Assembly: GCA_039819065.1 (NCBI GenBank)
Contig: JBCBSS010000002.1
Coordinates: 1 to 64,000, forward strand
Origin: JBCBSS01 sp039819065
Lineage (GTDB): Bacteria > Bacteroidota > Bacteroidia > Cytophagales > Cyclobacteriaceae
DNA: 64,000 bases
Direction: 5' to 3'
Positions within the stretch are counted from its first letter, which is position 1; every line of letters begins with the position of its first letter. Below the pieces are notes generated by a model that ran no database searches, had not been told where the DNA came from, and saw nothing but the letters and a program-made list of their open reading frames with translations. Positions 1 through 9,381 of the stretch are shown one piece after another. Made by a program: the position numbers and the translations under genes.

Positions 1-94
1 ATGAAATGAGAAATCTTACTCCCTTGATAATCAATACTTTGAGTCGAGTAAGATTTCTCCCGATGGTCGAAAAGACAGCTTTTGAGACGTCCTC
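1..94. repeat. Nested palindromic element, copy 1 (cut by window start)
   Basis: A perfect 14-bp inverted repeat GAGAAATCTTACTC (8-21) / GAGTAAGATTTCTC (46-59) is followed by a tail ending GCTTTTGAGACGTCCTC at 78-94. The tail matches the ends of copies 2 (283-413) and 3 (404-533 bases past 50000). The left terminal repeat lies outside the window. No transposase is adjacent, so it looks like a non-autonomous intergenic element. Confidence 0.6.
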
Positions 95-169
95 ACTCTC
101 CCGATCTAAGACCGAGAAAAGCTTTCAGTTATTATCATTTCACTTCGTATAACCCCAATTTTTTAAGCC

Positions 170-239
170 CTCGTTGGAGTTGTCTCCAACGAGTAGTATT
201 CAACAAAAGATAATGTTGGAGACAACTCCAACAGAGGCA
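170..239. repeat. Paired GTTGGAG hairpins
   Basis: Two hairpins stand side by side: CTCGTTGGAG-TTGT-CTCCAACGAG (170-193) and TGTTGGAG-ACAA-CTCCAACA (214-233). The second is followed by GAGGCATCA. The same hairpin plus GAGGCA tail recurs at 49722, 50034 and 50258, so this is a dispersed family and not a gene-specific structure. Confidence 0.6.
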
Positions 240-282
240 TCAAAACTGAAAGGCAGGTTGGAATTAGGTAGAGAAGAAGCAT

Positions 283-413
283 AAGGGTATCTCAAAAGTC
301 AGTCATTCCTGACGTTAAGAGAAATCCATTTTTATTTAAAGCACTCGTTATCAAAGAGATGGATTTCTCTTCCGACCTGTCGGGATCGAAAAGACAGCTT
401 TTGAGACACCCTC
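283..413. repeat. Nested palindromic element, copy 2
   Basis: The outer imperfect terminal repeats are AAGGGTATCTCAAAAG (283-298) and CTTTTGAGACACCCTC (398-413). The inner perfect inverted repeat is AAGAGAAATCCAT (318-330) / ATGGATTTCTCTT (359-371). The architecture is the same as at 1-94 and 50404-50533, with compensating changes in the inner stem, which suggests the fold itself is conserved. It encodes no protein. Confidence 0.65.
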
Positions 414-431
414 TTTTCACTTTGCCAATGC

Positions 432-1454
432 CTACTCATACAATTTAGCCACGAACTCGCCATAGCCATTGTATTTCAAAGTCGGTCTAGGCTCCCCATC
501 AGGGATCATACGCTCTATGGCTTGCGACCACCTTGGGTGTGGTTTTTCAGGGTTGACATTAGAGATAAATGGGTATTCATCCGGCGCTATTTTATGCCAG
601 AATGTTTCAGGCTCTTTGTCAACAAACTCCATCTTGACAATAGACTTAATATTCTTGTAACCGTATTTCCAAGGTACAACTAACCTCATCGGTGCGCCAT
701 TCTGTTTTGGCAATGGTTTACCATAAATTCCGGTGGCAATAAACGCCAATTCATTCATCGCCTCATCCATGCGTAGGCCTTCATGATACGGCCATGGGTA
801 CCATTCTAAGTTGCGTACACCAGGCATTGGCTTAGGATCAGCGAAGGTCGTCATTCTAATGTACTTGGCCGTATTTTCCGGTTCAAGGAATTTGACCAAA
901 TCGGCCAGGGGAAATCCCGTCCAAGGCACTGCCATTGACCACCTTTCCACACATCTAAAGCGGTAAGTACGTTCTTGAAGCCCAAAGCGTTTGATGATGT
1001 CTTCTAATTGATAAGTGCCTTTCTTCTTCACCGCTCCCGTCACTTCAAATTTCCAGTCGCGATTATCGAAGTCATCTACAAACTTGTAGACGTTATAAAT
1101 ATTGGGATCTGATCGGCTTATAAATTCATAGAAGTTATTATAGTGTGTTGCTTCGTATTCTGCCGTAATGGGTCGGTCTAGGGTGTACTTCTTGTTTCTT
1201 TCAGCCGGATAGAACTTGTCCATACCTGGGAAGGTAAAATGATTACCCTGTCCTTCCTGTATGGAACTAGTACCTTGATCCTTGGATTTTGAATCTCCAA
1301 AAGTACAGGCCGAAAGTGAGTAAGGGCCGGCTAAAATGCCTCCGGTTATCAAACCCAGTTTTTTCAGAATATCTCTTCGATTGGTATATATGCTTTCATC
1401 AATTGGCCGGATCTGCTTACCATCCCAAGGAGTGGGTTTGATATAGTTTGACAT
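432..1454 (-). CDS. msrP: Protein-methionine-sulfoxide reductase catalytic subunit MsrP-like (YedY family)
   Basis: This is a molybdopterin oxidoreductase of the sulfite-oxidase fold. The family repairs oxidised methionines in envelope proteins, receiving electrons from the haem membrane partner MsrQ, which is not in this window. A twin-arginine signal (YTNRRDILKKLG) lies about 24 residues in and is followed by a hydrophobic stretch ending LSAC, which could also be a lipobox, so the protein may be a Tat-exported lipoprotein. The block RFRCVERWSM holds the expected Mo-ligand cysteine, followed by WTGFPL and later the typical MRLVVPWKYG and IKSI motifs. I chose the ATG at 1454 over an in-frame TTG at 1487, because the extra 11 residues are unlike the family. 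About 340 aa, close to the family's usual length. Confidence 0.88.
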   Translation of the reverse strand: MSNYIKPTPWDGKQIRPIDESIYTNRRDILKKLGLITGGILAGPYSLSACTFGDSKSKDQGTSSIQEGQGNHFTFPGMDKFYPAERNKKYTLDRPITAEYEATHYNNFYEFISRSDPNIYNVYKFVDDFDNRDWKFEVTGAVKKKGTYQLEDIIKRFGLQERTYRFRCVERWSMAVPWTGFPLADLVKFLEPENTAKYIRMTTFADPKPMPGVRNLEWYPWPYHEGLRMDEAMNELAFIATGIYGKPLPKQNGAPMRLVVPWKYGYKNIKSIVKMEFVDKEPETFWHKIAPDEYPFISNVNPEKPHPRWSQAIERMIPDGEPRPTLKYNGYGEFVAKLYE

Positions 1455-1757
1455 AGGATAGAATCGTTTAGCTACGAATTTCGCCAATTACTGATAAGTT
1501 TTTGTCCCTAATGTTACAATCCAGAAGGTTTTAGTGGATACAAACCATCATTTTCATCGTCTCACCAAAAGCCATTGACTATTCTATTGCTAGTAAAGCC
1601 AATTTTCCATTGCCCCAGATAATCAGGGATTTACTTTTTTTCACCTTTACCAATGACCAATAACAACAAGAAATAGCCACTAAAATTACGCCTTTAGGCT
1701 TGTCGGTTTAGGTGTTATTGAGGTAATTTGCGGAGTTTCAACAACCTCAATCCTACT

Positions 1758-1853
1758 ATGTTTAGAAAAGTATTTCTACTTCAGATTTTATGCTTCTCTA
1801 GTCTGTTTTCTTATTCTCAAGATACCATACCTCTGATCAATTCTGGTGATTAA
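1758..1853 (+). other. Orphan signal-peptide ORF, out of frame with the downstream MORN gene
   Basis: An ATG at 1758 opens a 31-codon reading frame encoding a clear signal peptide (MFRKVFLLQILCFSSLFSYS, then QD). The frame closes with TAA at 1851-1853, just inside the start of the long frame that follows. That long frame begins with a poor GTG at 1846 and has a stop (TGA) at 1834. One inserted base near 1845-1849 would join the two into a normal secreted protein. I read this as one gene split by a frameshift, either real or a sequencing error. Confidence 0.65.
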
Positions 1854-4800
1854 CAAGGCTATAGAATTGCACGATGCTGGCAACTACGATTCAGCTATTC
1901 TTTTTTACCAGTCTATTCCTCAAGGTGATACCAACTACATGTGGTCACTGTCAGAATTGACTTATTCTTACAATGCGGCTGGTCAAAATGCCAAGGCCAT
2001 CGAAACCGGCCTGTATGCTTTAACCTACACATCCGCATACAAAGGGTACATTTACACGGGTTTGGGCAATGCCTATGATGAGGCTGGTTTTCCGGACAAG
2101 GCGATTGAGACCTATGAAAAAGGCATCGCGCTTTTTCCTTATCGTTATCTACTGCACTACAACTATGGCGTAACGCTCTATGATCAGGGTAAATATAAAA
2201 AGGCACAGCAAGCCTTTGAGACAGTTTTAAAGATTAACCCCTTCCATGCAGGAAGCCACCGAGGTTTAGCCAGAACCTCGATTTTACAGGGTCATCGCAC
2301 CAAGGCCATGCTGAGCATGCTAATGTACCTGGCTTTAGTTCCAAATGATAGGACCAACCTCGCCAACCTAGAAAACCTGGTGAATAATGCCATAAGGGAA
2401 GAGAGCACTATTAAACCCTTTAGTAACAACACCGGCTTTGAAGACCTTGACCTGCTGGTCAAATCCAAAGCTGCCTTGGATGAACGCTTCGAGCCATTGG
2501 TAGATTTCAATGCCGCTTTCGTTAAACAGACAGAGCTGGTTTTTGAGATGATGCAAGCTGATCCTAATAGTGATGATCTATGGATGCGGTTTTATGTACC
2601 ATTCTTTAAAAAACTTCACCAGCAAGAGCTTACGCCGGCTTTCTTGTACTTCCTATTATCTTCTACCAGACAGGAAAGTGTTTCAAAATGGCTTACCGAT
2701 AACGGGGCCGAAAAGGATAAGATGATCCAGTTGGCCAATGATGAAATTCCTAAATTCAAAGAGAACCATAAAACAAATTTCCTGGGTGAAGAAAAGGAGT
2801 ATCGGTTCTGGTACTTCGATTCAGGGGAATTGAATGCCATAGGCAATGAGAATGCGGAAGAGCAAAAAATAGGGCAATGGGTCTTTTTCTACAGCAATGG
2901 TCAGATCAGTGCGCGCGGGGAGTACGATAATGCCGGTGGTAAAATTGGTAAGTGGGTTTACTATCATAGAAATGGAGCGCTAAGCCGAGAAGAGGAGTAC
3001 GATAAAGCAGGTAATTTCATTAAACCGGCTAAGTACTATTTTGACAATGGTGCGCTATCACACGTGGCCCAGTACAAAGACAATCAATTGCACGGTTCTC
3101 TCGACTATTACTATGAGTGTGGTAACCTGAAGGATAAGTATCCATACAATCTTGGTAAGGAAGAAGGAAAAGGAGAATACTATTATAAAACCGGCCAGAA
3201 GAAAATCGATTATGTCATAAAAGATGGTAAACTGGACGGTGAGTACGTGACCTATCACCAATCAGGAGAAATTGAAACCAAGTATAGTAACAAAGCAGGA
3301 AAGGCTGAAGGAACATATACTTCTTATTACACCAATGGTCAAATCAATGAACAGGGTCAGTATGTCAACGACGAAGGTGATGGAAAATGGGTTGGCTACC
3401 ACGAAGATGGCGAAATGAGCTATGAGGGTACCATGAAAGCATCAAAGCGCATTGGACAATGGAAGTACTATCATAAAAATGGTCAATTGAGATCGGAAGA
3501 GAGCCTTGACGAAGAGGGTGAGTTTGATAAAGAGACCCCAACTTACGATGAAGATGGCAAGCTTGTTTCCATCTATACCTATGATCATGGAAAACTAATA
3601 GCCTACAAGCATTTTGATAAAGAGGGAAAGGTGTTATCTGAAGCGTCTGATGAAAATGGCAACTTTGACTTAAAGGCTTATTACGCCAATGGCCAGTTAT
3701 ATGCTGAAGGCAAATACACCAATGGTGAGCTAAATGGGCTGATGAGGTATTACAACCCCAAAAACGGAGCACTGGAGTTTGAAATAGAATTCAAGGATAA
3801 CAAGTATGACGGTTTCTATAAAGAGTATTACGCTTCTGGTGTATTGAAAAGCAGTTCAACCTACCAAGATGGTGAACTACACGGATACCTGGTCGATTAC
3901 CATGAAAATGGTAAGAAGGCCAAAGAAGGTTGGATGCTCAACGATATGGCCGAACAAACATGGCGGTTTTATTATGTCGACGGCACCATGAGTGAGGAAA
4001 ACTATTACCTCAATGGCAAAATCAATGGCCCTGATAAGGCATATGACCCTAATGGGGTGCTTGAAGCCGTAGAGCATTACGACAATGGTACCATAACCAG
4101 TATGGTGCGTCATGATAGTACAGGCCAGGCGTTTCAGACTATAGCAATTCCTCATGGAACAGCAAAAGTGATGGTTAAAACGCCTAATGGTAATACGCGA
4201 CGGGTGTACGACCTCAACTGTGGTGAAAATGATGGAAATTTCATTGACTATTATGATAACGGGAAAGTAGATACTGAAAGAGGTATCGAAAATGGCGAGT
4301 ATCACGGTCCGTACACTTCATATTGGGAAGACGGATCGATCGCACTCAAAGGACAGTATAAAAATGGTCAGGCGGATGGACTCTGGACTTGGTATTATCA
4401 ATCCGGCAAGATCAAGTCTGAGATTGTATACAAGAATAATGAGCGCAATGGCAAGTATACCCATTACTACGAAAATGGGCAGGTAGAGTCAGTATGTGAT
4501 TATGTAGATAATAAGAGATCCGGTGTTTGTCAATACTTTTCAATGGATGGTCAATTGCAGTATGAAAAGCTTTATGATAAAAAACATGGGGCACAAAGTT
4601 TCCGGTATAAGAAACCTTCCGGTAGTTTCTCTCCTTTCCAGCAAATAATAAAGGAAGGTGAATTCGTTCAAAAAACGTATTACGTCAATGGTAAGGTTTC
4701 TACAATCGTTAATTACAAAAACGGCTTATACCACGGTAAACAGAAGTATTTCCATTCTTCCGGGAAGCTATCCGAGGAGCGTCAATATAATAATGGTGTA

Positions 4801-5025
4801 ATTCAAGGCTCGGAGAAAACCTATTTCCCCAATGGGAAGTTGCTAAGAGAAACAGCCTATCTCGACGACAAAGAGCATGGGTTGGAAAAGGAGTTTTATT
4901 CAAATGGGAAACCGAAAAGAATAACAACTTATAAATCAGGAAATAAGCATGGCGAAGAGATCAAATACGATCAGAATGGTAAAGTAATCAGTCGCCTATA
5001 TTATAGGAATGGAAGCATTTACTAA
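1846..5025 (+). CDS. TPR and MORN-variant (YwqK-like) repeat protein, leader frameshifted
   Basis: A large repeat protein of 1059 codons. Residues 1-150 form TPR-like helices (AIELHDAGNYDSAI, GNAYDEAGFPDKAIETYEKG, GVTLYDQGKYKKAQQAFE). From about residue 320 to the end run some 25-30 repeats of the type YYxNGQlxxxxxYkxGxxhGxw, the MORN-repeat variant (PF07661) found in YwqK-like proteins. Such proteins are probably surface or periplasmic scaffolds; databases often label them antitoxins by name transfer, and nothing here supports that. The GTG start lacks a signal peptide, while a perfect one lies just upstream in another frame (1758), so the gene may be broken or the base call wrong. Six bases separate it from the next gene, implying one operon with 5032 and 6991. 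Confidence 0.8.
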   Translation: MINKAIELHDAGNYDSAILFYQSIPQGDTNYMWSLSELTYSYNAAGQNAKAIETGLYALTYTSAYKGYIYTGLGNAYDEAGFPDKAIETYEKGIALFPYRYLLHYNYGVTLYDQGKYKKAQQAFETVLKINPFHAGSHRGLARTSILQGHRTKAMLSMLMYLALVPNDRTNLANLENLVNNAIREESTIKPFSNNTGFEDLDLLVKSKAALDERFEPLVDFNAAFVKQTELVFEMMQADPNSDDLWMRFYVPFFKKLHQQELTPAFLYFLLSSTRQESVSKWLTDNGAEKDKMIQLANDEIPKFKENHKTNFLGEEKEYRFWYFDSGELNAIGNENAEEQKIGQWVFFYSNGQISARGEYDNAGGKIGKWVYYHRNGALSREEEYDKAGNFIKPAKYYFDNGALSHVAQYKDNQLHGSLDYYYECGNLKDKYPYNLGKEEGKGEYYYKTGQKKIDYVIKDGKLDGEYVTYHQSGEIETKYSNKAGKAEGTYTSYYTNGQINEQGQYVNDEGDGKWVGYHEDGEMSYEGTMKASKRIGQWKYYHKNGQLRSEESLDEEGEFDKETPTYDEDGKLVSIYTYDHGKLIAYKHFDKEGKVLSEASDENGNFDLKAYYANGQLYAEGKYTNGELNGLMRYYNPKNGALEFEIEFKDNKYDGFYKEYYASGVLKSSSTYQDGELHGYLVDYHENGKKAKEGWMLNDMAEQTWRFYYVDGTMSEENYYLNGKINGPDKAYDPNGVLEAVEHYDNGTITSMVRHDSTGQAFQTIAIPHGTAKVMVKTPNGNTRRVYDLNCGENDGNFIDYYDNGKVDTERGIENGEYHGPYTSYWEDGSIALKGQYKNGQADGLWTWYYQSGKIKSEIVYKNNERNGKYTHYYENGQVESVCDYVDNKRSGVCQYFSMDGQLQYEKLYDKKHGAQSFRYKKPSGSFSPFQQIIKEGEFVQKTYYVNGKVSTIVNYKNGLYHGKQKYFHSSGKLSEERQYNNGVIQGSEKTYFPNGKLLRETAYLDDKEHGLEKEFYSNGKPKRITTYKSGNKHGEEIKYDQNGKVISRLYYRNGSIY

Positions 5026-5031
5026 GAAGAT

Positions 5032-6978
5032 ATGAAAAAGAGGTTGATAGCAATAGTATGCATGGTTTTTGTCTTTGGCAGCTACGTCCATGCAGACAAA
5101 GGTGATGATCCAAACAAGGAATTCGAGAAGTATAAAGCAGCTTACCCAGACGAACAGGTAATTTATCTTAAGCGATATGAGGAAGCTGATATTTCGATTG
5201 TTGGCGATTCCCTCAGAATAGTAATCAAGCATTACGAAGAAATGCTACATCTGGGAGAAAACTCTACTGTGTACGCAAAGGATAAGGTTTACAGTTCCCA
5301 CTTTTCCAGGGTCGATAACCTGGTAGCGCGAACGCTTATTCCTGTTAAGAAAAAGTACAAGCCCATTCCGGTAACCGATATCAAGGAATCATTCGATTCA
5401 GAAAGCTATGTTTTCTATGATGACTCCAAGTATCTTAACTTCATTTACCCAGCCGTTCAGCAGCGTGCGAAAACGACACTGGCCTATGACGAGGTGATTA
5501 AAGATCCGCATTTTCTAGGGTCCTATTTCTTTTCTACTTACTTACCGATAGTCCATTCTCGATATTCTATTACGGTTGATAATGGTGTGGAATTGCAATT
5601 CAAGTATTTCAATGGCGCGGATGTGAGTGCCATTTCATCAGAAAAGTCTGAAGGTGGGCGCACTACCTATACTTTTGAAATGAAAAATGTGGACAAGGAG
5701 AAATACGAATCCAATGCGCCTACATTCAACTACCGCGCACCACATGTAAGCCCTATCATAAAGCATTACACAAACAGCAAGGGAGATAAAATCAATGTAC
5801 TGTCCTCCCCCAAAGATCTGTACCAATGGTATACCTCTTTTATCTCTGATTTGAAGGATAATGAAAATGAAGAAGTAGCCAAAATTGTCAATGAGATTGT
5901 AACGGATCAAGACACCGAATTAGAAAAGGTAAAGAAAATCTACCGCTGGGTACAGGAAAATATTAAGTATATCGCTTTTGAGGATGGTATGCGCGGGTTT
6001 GTGCCCCACAACGGTGCCTACGTATGTGACAAACGATACGGCGATTGTAAGGACATGTCGAGCATTATTGTGAATATGCTACACCATGCTGGTGTTAATG
6101 CCCACTTCACTTGGGTTGGCACCAGAGACTTACCTTATAAATATTCCGAGTTACCGACCCCTTCTGTTGATAATCACATGATTGCCACCTATATCAAAGA
6201 TGGCAACTACTATTTTCTGGATGCTACCAGCCAATACAACCAGTTTGGTTTGCCATCCGCTATGATTCAGGGCAAGGAATGCCTGATAGCCATTGACGAT
6301 GATAAGTTTGAGATCAAGACCATCCCGGAGATTAAAAAAGAGACCAATGTAATGTACGATACCTCTTCTTTTAAGGTCACCGATGGCCAGATCATAGGAA
6401 GTGGAAAAGTAACACTCACGGGTTATGCAAAGACGTTCAACACCTATAAAATGGTGAATACAGATAAAAGAACCACGGATCGGTATATCACCAGGTTGTT
6501 GAGCCGTGGTAGCAATAAGTTCTTTGTAGATCAGTATGACATCGCCAATCTAGAAGACCCCACAGCGCCAATTGAACTTGCTTATGACTTCCGGGTGGAG
6601 GATTACTACAAAAATATCGGTGATGAGATCTACTTCAATATGCACCTGGATAAAGCGGTAAGTGGTGCGCTAATAGAAGAGGACCGCAAACAACCGATTG
6701 AGAATGATTATAAGTACATCAACCACAGCGTGGCTACATTGGAAATACCGGATGGTTATACTGTTAAGTATATGCCAGAAGATACTTCGTTTGAAAATGA
6801 CGTCTTTGGTTTTTCTATTCGTTACATTAAAGAAGAGAGTGGAGTAACACTGGAAAAGCAGTATTACCTGAACTACTTGTTGTTGGAGCCGAAAGATTTC
6901 GATGCCTGGAATGACGGCATCAAAAAATTCAGTGAAGCCAACAGGCAAGTGCTCATCTTAAAGAAAAAAGACAACTAA
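5032..6978 (+). CDS. Exported DUF3857 / transglutaminase-like protein, triad intact
   Basis: A protein of 648 aa with an N-terminal signal peptide (about 1-22), a DUF3857 beta domain (about 40-230), then a transglutaminase-like core. All three expected catalytic residues are visible: Cys in KRYGDCKDMS, His in VDNHMIATY and Asp in YFLDATS. The C-terminal third is another beta-rich domain. In Bacteroidota such proteins are envelope-located with unknown substrate; the fold belongs to the cysteine-protease/transglutaminase superfamily. It sits in the middle of a three-gene plus-strand operon, 6 nt after the MORN gene and 12 nt before a paralogue that lost the triad. The pairing suggests the two act together, perhaps as a heteromer; that is inference. 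Confidence 0.85.
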   Translation: MKKRLIAIVCMVFVFGSYVHADKGDDPNKEFEKYKAAYPDEQVIYLKRYEEADISIVGDSLRIVIKHYEEMLHLGENSTVYAKDKVYSSHFSRVDNLVARTLIPVKKKYKPIPVTDIKESFDSESYVFYDDSKYLNFIYPAVQQRAKTTLAYDEVIKDPHFLGSYFFSTYLPIVHSRYSITVDNGVELQFKYFNGADVSAISSEKSEGGRTTYTFEMKNVDKEKYESNAPTFNYRAPHVSPIIKHYTNSKGDKINVLSSPKDLYQWYTSFISDLKDNENEEVAKIVNEIVTDQDTELEKVKKIYRWVQENIKYIAFEDGMRGFVPHNGAYVCDKRYGDCKDMSSIIVNMLHHAGVNAHFTWVGTRDLPYKYSELPTPSVDNHMIATYIKDGNYYFLDATSQYNQFGLPSAMIQGKECLIAIDDDKFEIKTIPEIKKETNVMYDTSSFKVTDGQIIGSGKVTLTGYAKTFNTYKMVNTDKRTTDRYITRLLSRGSNKFFVDQYDIANLEDPTAPIELAYDFRVEDYYKNIGDEIYFNMHLDKAVSGALIEEDRKQPIENDYKYINHSVATLEIPDGYTVKYMPEDTSFENDVFGFSIRYIKEESGVTLEKQYYLNYLLLEPKDFDAWNDGIKKFSEANRQVLILKKKDN

Positions 6979-6990
6979 ATCACGACTAAA

Positions 6991-8970
6991 ATGAATCTGA
7001 AACGAGATTACATAGCCATAGCGCTCACCTTGCTGATGTCTTTAGCATTAGGGAATGCTTACGCTCAATCTTATGAAAAATACGATTGGGAGGAAGACCG
7101 TAAGGCGTTCAAGCTAAGTGAAGCAGAGCTATCTACTCCTTTATTGAATTTAAAGAGGCATACTCAATATGAGTATAGCTATGATGAGTCCAAGAGGAAT
7201 TTAATCACCTATTATACACAACATAATATCGTAAAGGCTGGTAATGATGAGGCCTTGGAGAAGAGTAACCGCATTTATATATCGACGTCAGGCGTAATTG
7301 ATATTGTCAATGTCAAAGCCAGAACAATCAACCCCGATGGTACGGTGAAAGTGCTTGATTCTAATAATATCAAAGAGGTGGAAGACGAAGAGTCAGGTGG
7401 TGGCTTTAAGATCTTCGCCATTGAAGGTGCCGAAGTGGGCAGTGAGATAGAATATGTATACACCAAAAAAATGCAATCGGGCTATTTCAAGCGTGAATAC
7501 TATCAGTTCGGTAACCCCATTAGGGATGCTTCATTTAAACTGATTTGTCCTGAAAATCTTGAGTTTGATTTTAAAAGCTATAATGGCTTGCCCAACGTAG
7601 AACAAATTGATACTGTAGATACCGGTAACACTTATGTAATGAAGGCCAGCAATATTCCGTTGATCAGGCGAGAGAATTTCTCGGCTTATAATGCGAATAG
7701 AATGCGTGTTGACTTCAAACTGGCTTATAACAGCTACGCAGGTAGAGGTAGGCTCTTCACATGGAGTGATGCGGCAAAGCGCATACACTCATTGATCTAC
7801 CCTTTCGAAAAAGCAGAAGAAAAAGTACTTGCTAAACTATTTAAACAAGCCAAAGTCAACGCCGCAGCACCAGTGAGGGATCAGGTAGCTGCGATAGAGC
7901 ATTATGTAAAAACCAACTTCTATTACGAAGAGAAAAGCCCGGAAGGTGCTGACCGTATTTCTTTCATTGCCGATAACAAGTTTGGCAACAAACGCGGTAT
8001 TACAAGATTGTTTGTTGGTTTATTTGATCAGGCAGGCATCAAACATGAAATAGTACTTACCGAAGACCGTGAACAGGTGAAATTCGATAAAGGCTTCGAT
8101 ACCTGGAATTACCTTAATGAGTATGTCATATATATATCGGATGCCGATACTTACCTGGCTCCCTACAGCTTTGAATACAGGCTTGGTTTGATTCCACCTG
8201 AATTAACCGCAACCAACGGACTCTTCATCAAGAGTATGAAAGTCAGAGACTTCGAAGTGCCGGTGGGCCAAGTGAAGTATATTCCGGCTTTAGGCTATAA
8301 GGAGAACATGGATAACCTAAGTGTAGAGGTAAATTTTGATAAATCACTTACCAAAACTGAAGTGAACATGACCAGAAGCTTTGGTGGGTATACTGCCTCG
8401 GCCATGAAGGCGGTCTATCCATTGCTGGAGGACGACCGCAAAAAGGAAATGCTTGAAGGAGTAGTCAAATTTTTGGCTGTTGATGCAGAAGTAGAGGAAG
8501 TTGATCTTACCCAAGATAAATGGGATTTTAAGGACTGGAATAAAGCTTTTGAGGTATCCGGAAAGTTTACAACACCGTCTTACCTGGAACAGGCAGGTGA
8601 TGTATTGCTTTTTAAAATTGGTGAATTGATTGGACCTCAATCTGAACTGTACCAGGATGAAGAGCGATTGACAGAGGTAGAGAATGACTTCAATCGAGGG
8701 TATCTGAGAAAGATCACAGTCAACATACCTAAAGGTTATAGCATTCAGAATCCGGATGATCTCAAGATTGATGAGGAAGCTAAAGAGGGAGATAAAACCA
8801 TCTTCAAGTTTATTTCCACCTATCAAATAGAGAATAACAAACTGAAAATTGAGATTAGTGAGTACTATGATCAGATCTATTATCCATTAGATGGCTTTGA
8901 GGCTTTTCGTAAAGTGATCAACGCCGCCGCAGACTGGAATAAGATCACCCTCATCTTAAAGAAGTCTTAG
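6991..8970 (+). CDS. DUF3857 protein with degenerate transglutaminase domain
   Basis: A paralogue of the preceding gene (659 aa) with a signal peptide ending near NAYAQ and the same DUF3857-then-transglutaminase layout. Where the neighbour has RYGDCKDMS this protein has KFGNKRGIT, so the catalytic Cys is gone. The His region reads TWNYLNEYVIY in place of NHMIATY, and the Asp block reads TYLAPYS in place of FLDATS. It should therefore be catalytically dead while keeping the fold, probably with a structural or regulatory role beside its active neighbour. Last gene of the operon; the sequence downstream is non-coding for almost 1 kb. Confidence 0.82.
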   Translation: MNLKRDYIAIALTLLMSLALGNAYAQSYEKYDWEEDRKAFKLSEAELSTPLLNLKRHTQYEYSYDESKRNLITYYTQHNIVKAGNDEALEKSNRIYISTSGVIDIVNVKARTINPDGTVKVLDSNNIKEVEDEESGGGFKIFAIEGAEVGSEIEYVYTKKMQSGYFKREYYQFGNPIRDASFKLICPENLEFDFKSYNGLPNVEQIDTVDTGNTYVMKASNIPLIRRENFSAYNANRMRVDFKLAYNSYAGRGRLFTWSDAAKRIHSLIYPFEKAEEKVLAKLFKQAKVNAAAPVRDQVAAIEHYVKTNFYYEEKSPEGADRISFIADNKFGNKRGITRLFVGLFDQAGIKHEIVLTEDREQVKFDKGFDTWNYLNEYVIYISDADTYLAPYSFEYRLGLIPPELTATNGLFIKSMKVRDFEVPVGQVKYIPALGYKENMDNLSVEVNFDKSLTKTEVNMTRSFGGYTASAMKAVYPLLEDDRKKEMLEGVVKFLAVDAEVEEVDLTQDKWDFKDWNKAFEVSGKFTTPSYLEQAGDVLLFKIGELIGPQSELYQDEERLTEVENDFNRGYLRKITVNIPKGYSIQNPDDLKIDEEAKEGDKTIFKFISTYQIENNKLKIEISEYYDQIYYPLDGFEAFRKVINAAADWNKITLILKKS

Positions 8971-9051
8971 GTTAGATTAAATACGTTAAAAGTGTTTCAT
9001 CATTTTAAAAAGAATCCACTTCTTATGAGATGGTCTTTGCTGTGATAGGAA

Positions 9052-9206
9052 GCCCGCCTAAGGCGGGCGGCCTGTCTATAGATTATCAGTTTAGACACCA
9101 TCGATAAGCGCCGTAGGTGCGACCTGTCAGTTTTGGGTCGCACCTAAGGCGCTTTTGTTTAGATATTCGATCACCTTACTATTGACAGTAAGCCCTTACA
9201 GGGCTT
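9052..9206. repeat. Three adjacent palindromes
   Basis: GCCCGCC-TAA-GGCGGGC (9052-9068) is perfect. A 17-bp stem with one mismatch follows: 9108-9124 pairs with 9136-9152 and is trailed by TTTTGTTT. AAGCCCT-TAC-AGGGCTT (9190-9206) is perfect and trailed by TT. The 9108 hairpin could end transcription of the operon above; as a group they look like REP-type intergenic palindromes. Confidence 0.5.
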
Positions 9207-9360
9207 TTCCGGTATTGCTCAGGTGAGGCTTATTCTTCCGATAAAAGAAGATCAGTCTTTAATAGTGATGAAAAAAATAATCTAGAATGCTTAAGTTGAT
9301 GACTATGGTGACTTTCTACCGAGAAATGCAAGTACCCACAAACGACTAGGCTGTGTAAAT

Positions 9361-9381
9361 CCGTGCGTGAGACACGCACGG
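9361..9381. repeat. Perfect hairpin CCGTGCGTG-AGA-CACGCACGG
   Basis: A 9-bp perfect stem with a 3-nt loop. There is no T-tract directly after it on either strand, so it is not a classic terminator. It lies in the same non-coding block as the palindromes at 9052-9206. Confidence 0.5.

Larger units (their letters stand above)
1..431. other. Repeat-rich non-coding region
   Basis: No coding region is supported here. The stretch holds two members of a nested palindromic element (1-94 and 283-413) and two hairpins of the GTTGGAG/CTCCAAC family (170-193 and 214-233), described separately. It lies downstream of the msrP-like gene on the minus strand, so one of the palindromes may also serve as its transcription end, although no clear U-tract terminator is visible. 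Confidence 0.6.

Noticed and set aside
1455..1487. TTG start for the msrP-like gene
   Set aside because: It adds 11 residues unlike the family, while an ATG at 1454 starts a normal Tat leader.
1846..5025. YwqK antitoxin of a toxin-antitoxin system
   Set aside because: The name arises from MORN-variant repeat similarity. The protein is huge, probably secreted, and has no toxin-like neighbour.
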